A stretch of 64,000 nucleotides of DNA from Flexibacter flexilis DSM 6793 (GCF_900112255.1 NZ_FOLE01000009.1:1-64000), one strand, 5' to 3'; positions 37,611 through 46,283 are shown, numbered from the stretch's first letter. The notes: generated by a model from the letters alone, not told the origin. Numbers and translations are program-made.

Positions 37611-38141
37611 ATGAAATACAAACTACTGCTCTTTTGGTTGATTAGCTTTTGGATAGGGCAACAGCCGTGTATGGCACAACAAGAATTGGATTATCGTTTG
37701 GCTTCGTTGTTTATTTACAATTTTACCAATTATATCCAATGGCCTGAGCCTGTACACAGCCAACCAGATTTTGTGATTGGGGTGGTCGGTAGTCAGAAAG
37801 CCACTAAAGCCCTGACGGAAATGGCGAAAGTAAAAAAAGCCAACCGCGTAAAACCTATTGTGGTACACCAAATTACAAACCTGAAAGAAATAGGGCGTTG
37901 TAACTTGGTGCTGCTGACCCATGAAGAGACTGCTAAATTTAAAGATGTGTTGGCTGCGGTAGGCGAACACCCTATTTTGTTGGTTACGGAAAAGCAAGGC
38001 TTGGCCGAAAAAGGCGCAGCTATCAATTTGTTTTTGGAAAATGGAAACAAAACAAGGTTTGAGCTGAATAAGCATGTAACCGACAAGCATGGTTTTAAAG
38101 TTTCTACGCAGCTAATAGATTTGGCTGTTGTAGTAAAATAA
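37611..38141 (+). CDS. YfiR family periplasmic protein
   Basis: A 176-residue protein with a signal peptide (1-22, ending 'CMAQ') and a YfiR/DUF4154 domain: 'RLASLFIYNFTNYIQWPE' near the N-terminus, 'FVIGVVGSQKATKALTEMA' and 'AAINLFLENGNKTRFELN'. In Pseudomonas, YfiR is a periplasmic repressor of a diguanylate cyclase; in Bacteroidota such proteins stand near signalling genes, but none is adjacent here. It probably shares a transcript with the M28 gene. Confidence 0.85.
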   Translation: MKYKLLLFWLISFWIGQQPCMAQQELDYRLASLFIYNFTNYIQWPEPVHSQPDFVIGVVGSQKATKALTEMAKVKKANRVKPIVVHQITNLKEIGRCNLVLLTHEETAKFKDVLAAVGEHPILLVTEKQGLAEKGAAINLFLENGNKTRFELNKHVTDKHGFKVSTQLIDLAVVVK

Positions 38142-38242
38142 ATGATTATTGGCAAAAATACTTTTGTATATCTTCACTAAAAAAGCTTGTTTTATTTTGA
38201 ATAATTTCTTTCAGAAAAAATTCATTTTCACCAATAAAATGC

Positions 38243-38285
38243 AAACCGCCTCAAAAGGAACTGACTTCTGAGGCGGTTTTTTATT
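38243..38285 (+). terminator. Terminator after the YfiR-like gene
   Basis: A 15-bp stem with one mismatch (38243-38257 with 38265-38279) and a T5 tail. It closes the M28-YfiR unit just before the decayed restriction-modification locus. Confidence 0.8.
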
Positions 38286-38301
38286 TTATCATAAAAGAAA
38301 A

Positions 38302-38328
38302 TTGTTTGACTAAAAAATAGTATATTTG
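38302..38328 (+). promoter_or_regulatory. Promoter of the methyltransferase remnant
   Basis: TATATTTG at 38321-38328 matches the -7 consensus. TTG at 38302-38304 lies 16 nt upstream, slightly closer than usual. It precedes the remnant's start codon by 30 nt, so the dead gene may still be transcribed. Confidence 0.5.
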
Positions 38329-38358
38329 TAACCATGTATAAGGTTTTGTAATGTGGTT

Positions 38359-38839
38359 ATGACTAAATTTTTAACATTAGCTGAAGCCGCCGAATTATTG
38401 GGAAAAAATAAAAACCCTCCGCCGTTGGGATAGAGAGGGTAAACTAACAGCCGTAAGAGTGTCCTCCAAAGGTTATTGGCGCGATTTGCCCATAGAAATC
38501 CAAAAATCGTTTATGGGCGGTAGTTTTTATTTGGGTGGCGGCAAAACAGGTATGGCCAGAAGAATTGGTTGGGACGAACCTTGTCTTGCTTTAACGTGTA
38601 GCCCAGCGCAGAAACAAACGGAGCGTTGTCGTCCAGACGAAACGCGTCCGTTTACGGTTCGAGAATATGCCCGAATCCAAACTTTTCCCGACGATTGGAT
38701 TTTTGAAGGCTCTTTAGCGCAACAATACAAACAAATAGGAAATGCTGTTCCCGTTAATTTGGGTCGCGAAGTAGGATACTCGATTGTTAGATTTTTAAAT
38801 CAATATTATAGTTTATCAAAATCTAAATCGTATTCATAA
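38359..38839 (+). pseudogene. Decayed HTH-C5 DNA methyltransferase
   Basis: The ATG at 38359 begins a MerR/excisionase-type helix-turn-helix ('[17 protein letters not shown]'). At an A-run near 38409-38413 the frame shifts; the next frame continues with '[18 protein letters not shown]'. That is joined directly at about 38465 to '[18 protein letters not shown]', which belongs to the C-terminal third of a C5-cytosine methyltransferase, followed by '[12 protein letters not shown]' and motif X '[13 protein letters not shown]'. Motifs I to VIII, including the SAM site and catalytic PCQ, are missing, so a large internal deletion (roughly 250 codons, inferred from family size) has occurred. The gene cannot methylate DNA. 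It runs tail to tail into the endonuclease remnant, with 34 nt overlap. Confidence 0.85.
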
Positions 38840-39521
38840 TTTTCGAATGTTATTTGGTCTAAAATACTACGTTTGGTCGATTCGGTTTCAGATGAAATTT
38901 CATCTAAAGCCGAATTTTCTTTTATAACATTTTGACTGTCAATAGATTTCAAGTAGTCGCTTATTGCCAATGGCAATGCTTTGTAAAGCGGGAAAAAGGC
39001 ATCTTCTTGGCCTGAAAGCAACGCGTAAAATTGGTCTCCAGATATTTTATAAACACGGCTATGACTGTATTCTTTGCCGTTGATTTCTCCGTGCCACAGC
39101 TCACAAAAACTACTTTTTGCTAAAATCTGAACCCAATAACACTTTGCTTTTTTGTAGTCATTGGCGTAGCGCGAAAGTTTTTGAAATAGAGCTTCTGCTT
39201 CACTACTTTTGCTTTAATATCAAAACCACTCAACTGACCAACCTCAAAACCCTTGATTCCGCCTAAAATTTGTTCGTGAAACGTGCCTATGGAATTGTTG
39301 ATGGATTTGTCTATTTGCCTTAAAATCTCAGACTCAATCAGCAGTTCTTCACTCATATTGTTAAAATGAGCATCAAAAGTCAGCTTAATGGTATCAATTT
39401 TATTGGCATAAAAACTTTTCTTAGAAAGATTGTTTTTGGCCTTAAGATATGATTTATGAAGGTTGGCAACACAATTCAAAAAATGCTCATCCGAAACAAA
39501 GTTCACGTATTTATTGGCCAT
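38806..39521 (-). pseudogene. Decayed Eco47II-like restriction endonuclease
   Basis: From ATG 39521 the minus strand encodes an Eco47II/Sau96I-type endonuclease: 'FVSDEHFLNCVANLHKSY', 'RQIDKSINNSIGTFHEQIL', 'GGIKGFEVGQLSGFDIKAK'. At about 39203-39209 the frame breaks; the next frame resumes with 'SSEAEALFQKLSRYANDYK' and reads to the true end at 38806. In intact relatives the segment right after GFDIKA carries the PD-(D/E)xK catalytic core (a D...(D/E)IKNKHNT pattern, from memory of the family). That segment is absent here, so an out-of-frame deletion of about 50 nt has removed the active site. The rest of the protein is intact and well conserved, so the loss looks recent. Confidence 0.8.
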
Positions 39522-39604
39522 AACTCTTTGGTATTTTAGGTCTAATTTTTCGGCTAAGTTATTGTTTTATTTGAAATTAATCTTTTCTTACTTCCCCAAT
39601 CAAA

Positions 39605-39650
39605 ATAAAAAACACCCCTCAGAAGTCGATTTTGAGGGGTGTTTTATTTT
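39605..39650. terminator. Bidirectional terminator
   Basis: A stem (about 39607-39620 with 39634-39645) with A-rich left and T-rich right flanks lies between the endonuclease start and the stop of the CBS gene. It probably ends transcription of the minus-strand CBS-hydrolase unit. Confidence 0.75.
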
Positions 39651-39655
39651 ATGGA

Positions 39656-40321
39656 TTAAATATTGAGGAATCGGAATAATAAATCAAGCCGTTCGCTGTC
39701 AAGGTCAGGCATTTGGCTTTGGTGGTACTGCTCGGCAATGATGTAACCAAACCGCTCCAGCGTAGCAATCACACGCGACAAATCAGGCTGATTTATTTTG
39801 AGTGTTACCCGAATCTTGGCCATGTCGTCTTCGTCCGTGTCCACAGTGGCATTCAGCACTTTAGCGTTATTGGATTCTACCAATCGGCTAATTTCGGCCA
39901 GCGAATAATCTCTTTCGTACAGCGAAAGCACCAACACGCCGCCATTTTGCTGCATACTGTAGCCTGCCGAAAGATGCGCTACCAAGTCCATCGTAGTGGC
40001 ACAGCCCAAATAATGTTCTTCTTTGTCCACGACGGCAACCACGCGCGACTTGTATTGTGCCGAAGTACGCAACAAATCATAATAATGTTGCTGCTGAAAC
40101 ACAAACGCCCTTTGTCCTTCTAATTCCAACGCCGAGAGTTTGATATTTGGATTGGGTACATTGAAAAGGCCGTCTTCCGACACAATTCCCACAAACGTGT
40201 CATTGTCAATGACTGGTAGATACATGATGCCGATTTCTTCCATCTGATGCAAAGCTCTTGCGACTGTATCGGTTGTTTGTAGTGCTGGTATGTTAGGGTT
40301 TATAAGTGTTTCAGCAGTCAT
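39656..40321 (-). CDS. CBS domain protein with ACT-like C-terminus
   Basis: A 221-residue cytoplasmic protein. Two CBS repeats (about 1-60 and 70-125; 'MYLPVIDNDTFVGIVSEDG', 'VVAVVDKEEHYLGC') are followed by an ACT-like region (about 130-200; 'GGVLVLSLYERDYSLAEIS'). CBS pairs bind adenosine nucleotides and regulate a partner. Such genes often stand before NAD kinase or pdxJ genes in Bacteroidota; here the partner is an alpha/beta hydrolase 12 nt upstream. Function is unknown. Confidence 0.8.
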   Translation of the reverse strand: MTAETLINPNIPALQTTDTVARALHQMEEIGIMYLPVIDNDTFVGIVSEDGLFNVPNPNIKLSALELEGQRAFVFQQQHYYDLLRTSAQYKSRVVAVVDKEEHYLGCATTMDLVAHLSAGYSMQQNGGVLVLSLYERDYSLAEISRLVESNNAKVLNATVDTDEDDMAKIRVTLKINQPDLSRVIATLERFGYIIAEQYHQSQMPDLDSERLDLLFRFLNI

Positions 40322-40333
40322 AGTTTTATCGAA

Positions 40334-41089
40334 TTAAGTGGCGGACAAGAAATTGTCCAATATTTCATTAAATTCTTTGGGGTGTTCCATCATTGGCACG
40401 TGGCAGCATTTGTCTATAAAGTGCAGTTCCGAATTTGGAATCAAGCGGTTAAACTCATGTGCTACCATTGTTGGCGTAATCGTGTCGTTGAGTCCCCAAA
40501 CGAGCAAGGTTGGTACTTTAATATCCGAAATCAAATCGGCCATGTTATTGCGTTGGGCAGATTTGGCAATGGCCACAATGCGCATACATTTCGGAATACT
40601 TTTCGTTATTTCAAAAACCTCTGTTACCAGCTCTTCGGTGGCAGTGGCAGGGTCATAAAACGTATAAGCAACTCTTTCTTTGATGTACTCGTAAGAGCCG
40701 CGTTTCGGATAAGAGCCGCCCATCGAGTCTTCAAAAAGCCCCGAACTTCCCGTCAACACCAAACGCTTCACGTTGGTCTGATTGCGAAGCGTATAAGCTA
40801 AGCCAATATGTCCGCCCAACGAGTTGCCCAAAAGCGTTACATCTTTTAGTTGTTTGAAAGCCACAAAGCCTTCTATAAATTCGCAAAGCCCTTCTATCCC
40901 TGCCGACGTGAGCGGCATATCATAAATAGGCATCATGGGGATTACAACTCTATAATTTTTGGAAAAATGATGTACTACATCTTGCCAGTTGCTCAACGCT
41001 CCAAACAGCCCATGCAATAGCAATAGTGTCTCTCCTTTTCCTTCGTCTATGAAAACAAAATCTCCGTCAGTTTTTACTGTTAGCGTCAT
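40334..41089 (-). CDS. Alpha/beta-fold hydrolase
   Basis: A 251-residue cytoplasmic alpha/beta hydrolase. The oxyanion block is 'LLLLHGLFGALSNW', the nucleophile serine is in 'TLLGNSLGGHIGL', the acid is likely the Asp of 'VWGLNDTITP' and the histidine that of 'KCCHVPMMEHP'. No substrate can be named. It shares an operon with the CBS-domain gene (12-nt gap), for which it is the first gene. Confidence 0.88.
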   Translation of the reverse strand: MTLTVKTDGDFVFIDEGKGETLLLLHGLFGALSNWQDVVHHFSKNYRVVIPMMPIYDMPLTSAGIEGLCEFIEGFVAFKQLKDVTLLGNSLGGHIGLAYTLRNQTNVKRLVLTGSSGLFEDSMGGSYPKRGSYEYIKERVAYTFYDPATATEELVTEVFEITKSIPKCMRIVAIAKSAQRNNMADLISDIKVPTLLVWGLNDTITPTMVAHEFNRLIPNSELHFIDKCCHVPMMEHPKEFNEILDNFLSAT

Positions 41090-41432
41090 AATCTTTGTTT
41101 AATCTGTTTTTTTCAATTTTTACGCGTGTAAAGTTAAATCTATATTTCTACCAAAAAATCTTTTTAAATAATAGTTGTAAGGATTTTGGCTAAAAAGTTA
41201 ATTTATAATTCTCTAAATCAATGCGCTATTAAAATGTAAAATAAGCATTATTCTGCAGTTTTACTATCATATCTTCAAACATATTTCTGACAAAAATCGT
41301 GCTACAAGTGTAGCACCTATCGCAAAATACTTGTTAGATAGCGTATTTTGCTCGACGTACAATACTTTCCGCTCGACCAAACCAAGAATGCCCGTATATT
41401 TGGCCGCCTATTTTTTGGAAAATTATTTGTTT
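41090..41432. promoter_or_regulatory. Divergent region with two inverted repeats upstream of bioA
   Basis: The 343-bp AT-rich gap holds promoters for the hydrolase and bioA. Two inverted repeats stand close together: GTGCTAC/GTAGCAC (41299-41305 with 41310-41316, 4-nt loop) and GCAAAATAC/GTATTTTGC (41322-41330 with 41343-41351, 12-nt spacing). They could be operators or RNA hairpins in the bioA leader. They do not match the known BirA operator pattern. Confidence 0.5.
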
Positions 41433-42752
41433 ATGGAAAAATCCAATGCCGCCGCACTCTTGGCACAAGACGCGCAAGCCGTGTGGCATCCTTTTACGCC
41501 TTTGGTGGGAAGTGCGCAGCCGCTTTTGGTTACGCACGCACAAGGCGCATATCTTTACACTTCGGACGGTCGTCAGATTATAGATGCGATTGGTTCTTGG
41601 TGGGTCAATCTGCACGGCCACAGCCACCCGCACATTGCGCAAGCAGTGGCGCGCCAAGCCACCCAACTCGAACATGTTATTTTTGCGGGCTTCACACACG
41701 AGCCTGCTATTTCGTTGGCTACAAGGCTTTTGGAGGTGTTACCAACCAACCAAAAAAAGATTTTTTATTCGGATAATGGCAGTACTTCCATTGAAGTTTC
41801 GCTCAAAATGGCCATGCAATATTGGTACAACCAAGAAGGCGAAAACACGCGCCGCCGCAAGGTTGTAGCCTTAGAAGGCGCGTATCACGGCGACACTTTC
41901 GGGGCGATGTCGGTGGGCGAACGCAGCCCTTTCAACGCGCCTTTTGCGCCGTTTTTGTTCGATGTGCATTTCTTGCCAGTGCCTTATACGCCCGACGTTT
42001 TTAGCGCAGCGGATGCCACCGACACGCAAGCGTGCTTGCAGGCTTTTACCGAATTAGTCCAAACGCAGGAAGTGGCCGCTTTCATTTTTGAGCCGCTTTT
42101 GCAAGGCACGGCAGGCATGAAAATGTTTTCGCGCGATTTGCTCAACGAGCTTTTGGCCATTGCCAAAAAACATGACGTTTTGTGTATCGCCGACGAAATT
42201 ATGACAGGTTTTGGGCGCACGGGCAAACTTTTTGCCTGCGAATATCTGGACGTTGCTCCCGACATGATGTGTCTTTCCAAAGGCTTGACGGGTGGCGCGT
42301 TGCCGCTTGGCATTACCACCTGCACCGAAAAAATAATGGAAGCGTACCGCAGTTACGATTTGCTCAAAACCTTCTTTCACGGGCATTCGTTTACGGCTAA
42401 TCCGTTGGCTTGCGCCGCCGCCAATGCCAGTTTGGATTTGTTGCTTGCTCCCGAATCGGTGGCAAATAGGGCGCGAATTGCGGCCAAACATCGTGCTTTT
42501 GCTGAGAGAATTAGCACTAAATCTTTTGTGCGACAAGTGCGTGCGTTGGGTGTGGTGTTGGCCGTTGAGTTTGAAACCCAAACCCAAACGTCGTATGTGA
42601 ACGAGGCCAGACATTATTTGTATCAATATTTCTTAGACCAAGATATTTTGCTGCGGCCTTTGGGCAATATTGTCTATATTCTGCCACCTTATATTATTTC
42701 TGACGAAGATTTGGAAAAAGTATATCAGGCCATTGAGCAAATAAAATTATAA
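41433..42752 (+). CDS. bioA: Adenosylmethionine-8-amino-7-oxononanoate aminotransferase
   Basis: A 439-residue PLP enzyme of biotin synthesis (7-keto-8-aminopelargonate to 7,8-diaminopelargonate, with S-adenosylmethionine as amino donor). Early 'DAQAVWHPFTPL' and 'DAIGSWWVNLHGHSHPHI' are diagnostic of BioA, 'YSDNGSTSIEVSLKMA' binds phosphate, and K283 in 'CLSKGLTGGALPLG' is the PLP lysine. I start at ATG 41433 ('MEKSNAAALLAQ'), which fits the family N-terminus; an in-frame ATG at 41331 would add 34 residues without homology. Other biotin genes are not adjacent. An M28 peptidase gene follows after 3 nt. Confidence 0.93.
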   Translation: MEKSNAAALLAQDAQAVWHPFTPLVGSAQPLLVTHAQGAYLYTSDGRQIIDAIGSWWVNLHGHSHPHIAQAVARQATQLEHVIFAGFTHEPAISLATRLLEVLPTNQKKIFYSDNGSTSIEVSLKMAMQYWYNQEGENTRRRKVVALEGAYHGDTFGAMSVGERSPFNAPFAPFLFDVHFLPVPYTPDVFSAADATDTQACLQAFTELVQTQEVAAFIFEPLLQGTAGMKMFSRDLLNELLAIAKKHDVLCIADEIMTGFGRTGKLFACEYLDVAPDMMCLSKGLTGGALPLGITTCTEKIMEAYRSYDLLKTFFHGHSFTANPLACAAANASLDLLLAPESVANRARIAAKHRAFAERISTKSFVRQVRALGVVLAVEFETQTQTSYVNEARHYLYQYFLDQDILLRPLGNIVYILPPYIISDEDLEKVYQAIEQIKL

Positions 42753-42755
42753 GCG

Positions 42756-44033
42756 ATGAAAAAATATGTCGGTTGGTTTACGGTGTTGTGTTGGCTGTGT
42801 TGGGACGAACCCGCCACGGCGCAAAACATGCAGCGCGTGCGCCAAAATTTGGATACATTGTGTTCGGCGGCTTTCGGTGGGCGCGGCTACGTGCAACACG
42901 CCGACAGCGTTGCGGCGCAGTGGTTGGCCAAGCAATTTTCTGTTTTGGGACTTAAGCCTTTGCCACAACAATCGTCTTATTTTCAGCGATTTGAGTTAAG
43001 TGTAAATACTTTTCCGCAGCCCATCAAATTGCAAATTGGTCGCCGCAAATTCCGAATTGGCGAGGATTTTATTATGCACGAGGCCAGCGGCAGCAGCTAT
43101 TTTTCTAAACTAAAACTTTGCCGTCTAGATACGCTTTGGCTCAAAGAAGGCGCGGCGCAAACCGATTTTTTACAAAAAGATTGGACAAAAACAGCGTTTT
43201 GGTTTGGCTCGGCTACGGCCAAATTGTTGCTCAAACAAAAGCCCGATGTTTTACAAAAATTCAAGCAAGCAGGCGCGTGGTTGGAGGTTACGGACGGAAA
43301 ACTAACGGCCAGCATCGCCAAAGAAGCCAACCGACCGCCACATTTCAAATTCAAACGTGCGCTTTTCGACAGCACAGCCCGCACGCTTCGTTTGGAGGTT
43401 TTTGCTGAACAAATCCCTCATTATCAGACACAAAACGTAGTGGGTTATGTGCGAGGCACGGCGCAGCCCGACAGTTTTTTGTTGGTGTCGGCGCATTACG
43501 ACCACTTGGGAACGATGGGTAAAACGGCACTTTTTGCAGGCGCAAACGACAACGCAAGCGGTACCACGTTTTTGTTGGAAATGGCTGCGCATTATGCCCA
43601 AAATCCGCCGAAGTACAGCATTGTTTTTGTGGCGTTTGCTGCCGAAGAAGCGGGTTTGTTGGGTTCAAAATTTTTTGTAGAAAATCCGCTTGTACCGCTT
43701 TCGCGCCTTAAATTTGTCCTGAATCTGGATTTGTTAGGCACTGGCGACGAGGGAATTACGGTAGTGAATGGCAGCGTGTTTACGCGTGCGTTTGAGCGAT
43801 TGCAGCAGATTAATGACCAACGACATTTGCTCAAACAAATAAAAGCGCGTGGCCGTGCGGCCAATTCTGACCATTATTGGTTTTCGGAAAAAGGCGTACC
43901 TGCGTTTTTTGTCTATACGATGGGCGGCACAGCGGCTTACCACGACGTACACGACACTGCCACGCAACTGCCCCTTACGGCCTACCGCGAAGTGTTTGGG
44001 TTGCTTACGGAATTTTTGGATACTGTGCCATAA
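42756..44033 (+). CDS. Exported M28 family metallopeptidase
   Basis: A 425-residue periplasmic or secreted zinc peptidase. A signal peptide ('MKKYVGWFTVLCWLCWDEP', ending 'ATAQ') precedes a prodomain-like beta region with a PA-type insert, then an M28 catalytic domain (about 230-425). Ligands are seen in 'LLVSAHYDHLG', 'FAGANDNASGT', 'AFAAEEAGLLGS', 'LNLDLLGTGDEG' and 'AAYHDVHDT'. The gene begins 3 nt after bioA and is probably co-transcribed, although the functions are unrelated. It is a distant paralogue of the M28 lipoprotein at 36.6 kb. Confidence 0.9.
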   Translation: MKKYVGWFTVLCWLCWDEPATAQNMQRVRQNLDTLCSAAFGGRGYVQHADSVAAQWLAKQFSVLGLKPLPQQSSYFQRFELSVNTFPQPIKLQIGRRKFRIGEDFIMHEASGSSYFSKLKLCRLDTLWLKEGAAQTDFLQKDWTKTAFWFGSATAKLLLKQKPDVLQKFKQAGAWLEVTDGKLTASIAKEANRPPHFKFKRALFDSTARTLRLEVFAEQIPHYQTQNVVGYVRGTAQPDSFLLVSAHYDHLGTMGKTALFAGANDNASGTTFLLEMAAHYAQNPPKYSIVFVAFAAEEAGLLGSKFFVENPLVPLSRLKFVLNLDLLGTGDEGITVVNGSVFTRAFERLQQINDQRHLLKQIKARGRAANSDHYWFSEKGVPAFFVYTMGGTAAYHDVHDTATQLPLTAYREVFGLLTEFLDTVP

Positions 44034-44066
44034 TTAATTGATTGTTAGTGAAATAATAAAAAGGCA

Positions 44067-45095
44067 ATGGATAATTATTATCAGATATTGGGAGTAGATA
44101 TGCGTGCCACACCCGACGAAATAAAGTCGGCGTATAAGCGTATGGCCATGCAGTATCACCCCGACCGTCATCAGGGCAGCAAATTTCACGAAGAATATTT
44201 CAAACAAATTGTAGAGGCTTACCAAACGCTTTCTGACCCTGCGGCGCGTAATCGCTACGACATGAAACTGTTTTACAGGGCCGTAACCGATGCCGTGAAG
44301 CCGCCGCCGCGTCCGTATGGCACGGCGCACGAATACGGGCAAGCCGCGCACAACCGTTATAGACCCGCCACGCCCGACGAGGAAAAAGCCGAAACAGGCT
44401 GGGGATTGCAAAAAGTAGCCATTGCGCTGCTGGTGGTGGTGAGTTTGGTGATGTTGGGGTATTGGTGCGTGCAGTTGTATGGCCGCTATCAGGCCGAAAA
44501 AGCCTACAAAGCGGGTGATATTGTCGCCGCGCTCGGATATGATGCCACGTTTGCACCCGCCAATTTTGCGAAAGCCCAACAACTTTTGGCCAAAAGGCAA
44601 CCATCGGAAGCAATGCCGTATTTTGATGCGGCCATTCAGCACGCCGACCGCACGCAACCGAATTATTACAGAGGTCGTGCGCTGTGTTATGTGAAATTAC
44701 GCCAATACGAACAGGCTACCAGCGATTTACAAACGGTTTTGCGCGTAGCTCCCCAAAACGATACGGCTTTATATGAGTTGGCCGACTTGCAGGTTTTTGT
44801 ACAAAATCGTCCCGATTTGGCCTTGCCCAATTTGGATAAATTGCTCAAAATGAAGCCACTGTATTACGATGCACTTTTTGCCAAAGGCTATGCTTTGTTG
44901 CAAATGCAACGCTACGACTCAGCCAATTTTTATTTAGAAAAAGCCAGAGAAGCCAACAATACGCAAGCAGAAGTGTTTTATTATCAGGGTTTTGTGAAAA
45001 AAGCTTTAGGCGATACGGCACAAGCACGTGCGGCATGGCAGCAAGCCGCCGCCTTGGGTTTTCCTGAAAGTCGGATTCCGAAGAAAATTTATTAA
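44067..45095 (+). CDS. J-domain protein with TPR repeats
   Basis: A 342-residue membrane-anchored co-chaperone. The N-terminal J domain (about 3-70) has the HPD motif at 31-33 ('MQYHPDRHQG'), needed to stimulate DnaK ATPase. A single membrane helix follows at about 115-133 ('VAIALLVVVSLVMLGYW'). The C-terminal half contains about five TPR-like helices ('AMPYFDAAIQHADRT', 'QATSDLQTVLRVAPQN'). The topology implies a cytoplasmic J domain and periplasmic TPRs. It lies 33 nt after the M28 gene. Clients are unknown. Confidence 0.88.
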   Translation: MDNYYQILGVDMRATPDEIKSAYKRMAMQYHPDRHQGSKFHEEYFKQIVEAYQTLSDPAARNRYDMKLFYRAVTDAVKPPPRPYGTAHEYGQAAHNRYRPATPDEEKAETGWGLQKVAIALLVVVSLVMLGYWCVQLYGRYQAEKAYKAGDIVAALGYDATFAPANFAKAQQLLAKRQPSEAMPYFDAAIQHADRTQPNYYRGRALCYVKLRQYEQATSDLQTVLRVAPQNDTALYELADLQVFVQNRPDLALPNLDKLLKMKPLYYDALFAKGYALLQMQRYDSANFYLEKAREANNTQAEVFYYQGFVKKALGDTAQARAAWQQAAALGFPESRIPKKIY

Positions 45096-45264
45096 TATTC
45101 TTGATAAGTTGGTGGCTTCTTCCAAAATAAAGGCTTTTCATTTTATATGATAAATGGTGCGATTATTTTTCTATTTTTACAAAGAGTTATTCTAAATGGT
45201 GCATGATTATTTACAAGAAAAGTCTAAATACCTTCAATTAAACAACATATTATTAAATCAACAC

Positions 45265-46125
45265 ATGATTATTTTCAAGAAACTGCAATTAAAAAAAAAT
45301 GCAAAAATAGTGGCCGTATTGGGTTCGGCTGTGGCATTGGCTTCGGCGGGGATTCTTTCCAATAATGGGCGAGCGGGTTACACAGGTGCACCAAATGAGA
45401 GTAATTGCAGAAGCTGCCATGGGAGTTTTGCACTCAATGCAACTGGTGGATCCGTAACGCTTACCAGCGAACCAGCCATGACCAACAACCAATATGTAGC
45501 AGGCACCAGTTATACTATGACCGTAACCGTAGCCCGTACGGGTAGCTCTGTTTTTGGTTTGGGTGTAGAGGTATTGAATGCATCTAATACCAATGCGGGT
45601 ACATTGGCTGTCAGCAATAGCACTGAAACACAGCTCAAAACTTCGGGAACACGTTCCAATATCATTCACAAACTCAATGGTGGTTTGGTGAGTAATTCTA
45701 AAGCTTTTTCATTCAAATGGACAGCCCCCGCCAGTGGTGCCGCTACGTTTTATGTGGCCACAGTAGCAGGTAACAACAACGGTAGCGACAATGGGGATTA
45801 TGTTTATACCACCAGCTTGGCATTAACGGCAGCACCAGCCACCAGCATCAAAACCTTAGATAAAGAAAGTTTGAAACTTGCTATTTACCCAACGCCCGCC
45901 CAAAGCCAGTTGAGTGTAAATTATGAGCTACAAGAATCGGCTCACGTAAAAGCCAAGTTAGTTTCGCTACAAGGTGCGGCAGTGGCTATGCTTTTGGACG
46001 AAAAACAAAATGCAGGTGCTCAAAAAATGAATTTTGAAATTCCTGCGACCGTGGCGGCAGGTACTTATTTGTTACACTTGTCTATAGACGACAAATCCGT
46101 AGTACAAAAAGTAGTGATACAGTAA
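45265..46125 (+). CDS. Choice-of-anchor V protein with CxxCH and T9SS sorting domain
   Basis: A 286-residue exported protein. ATG 45265 ('MIIFKKLQLKKNAKIVAVL') gives the signal peptide; the ATG 23 codons upstream lacks one. The mature protein starts with 'GYTGAPNESNCRSCHGSF', whose CRSCH is a potential c-type haem site. A Reelin/choice-of-anchor V-type beta-sandwich (about 60-195) follows, ending in a T9SS type A sorting domain from about 210 ('LAIYPTPAQSQLSVNYEL' to 'DDKSVVQKVVIQ'). Family members with CxxCH occur in Bacteroidota; haem attachment is not proven. A terminator follows. Confidence 0.85.
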   Translation: MIIFKKLQLKKNAKIVAVLGSAVALASAGILSNNGRAGYTGAPNESNCRSCHGSFALNATGGSVTLTSEPAMTNNQYVAGTSYTMTVTVARTGSSVFGLGVEVLNASNTNAGTLAVSNSTETQLKTSGTRSNIIHKLNGGLVSNSKAFSFKWTAPASGAATFYVATVAGNNNGSDNGDYVYTTSLALTAAPATSIKTLDKESLKLAIYPTPAQSQLSVNYELQESAHVKAKLVSLQGAAVAMLLDEKQNAGAQKMNFEIPATVAAGTYLLHLSIDDKSVVQKVVIQ

Positions 46126-46140
46126 AAAGTACGTTTTAAA

Positions 46141-46182
46141 AACAAAAAAGCACCTTGCAAAATGCTGGTGCTTTTTTGTTAA
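46141..46182. terminator. Terminator between the T9SS protein gene and the tRNA cluster
   Basis: A 14-bp perfect stem (46141-46154 with 46167-46180), with A- and T-runs at its edges, serves the plus-strand T9SS gene and the minus-strand tRNA operon. Confidence 0.85.
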
Positions 46183-46192
46183 GACTAAGGAG

Positions 46193-46266
<74 letters not shown>

Positions 46267-46283
46267 GAAGATTTTTGAAGTAG

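Noticed and set aside
38395-38425. Programmed frameshift in the HTH-methyltransferase
   Set aside because: The fused product would still lack the SAM-binding and catalytic motifs, so a functional recoding event makes no sense; decay is simpler.
42054-42626. 190-codon minus-strand frame opposite bioA
   Set aside because: Shadow of bioA; no start context and no domain.
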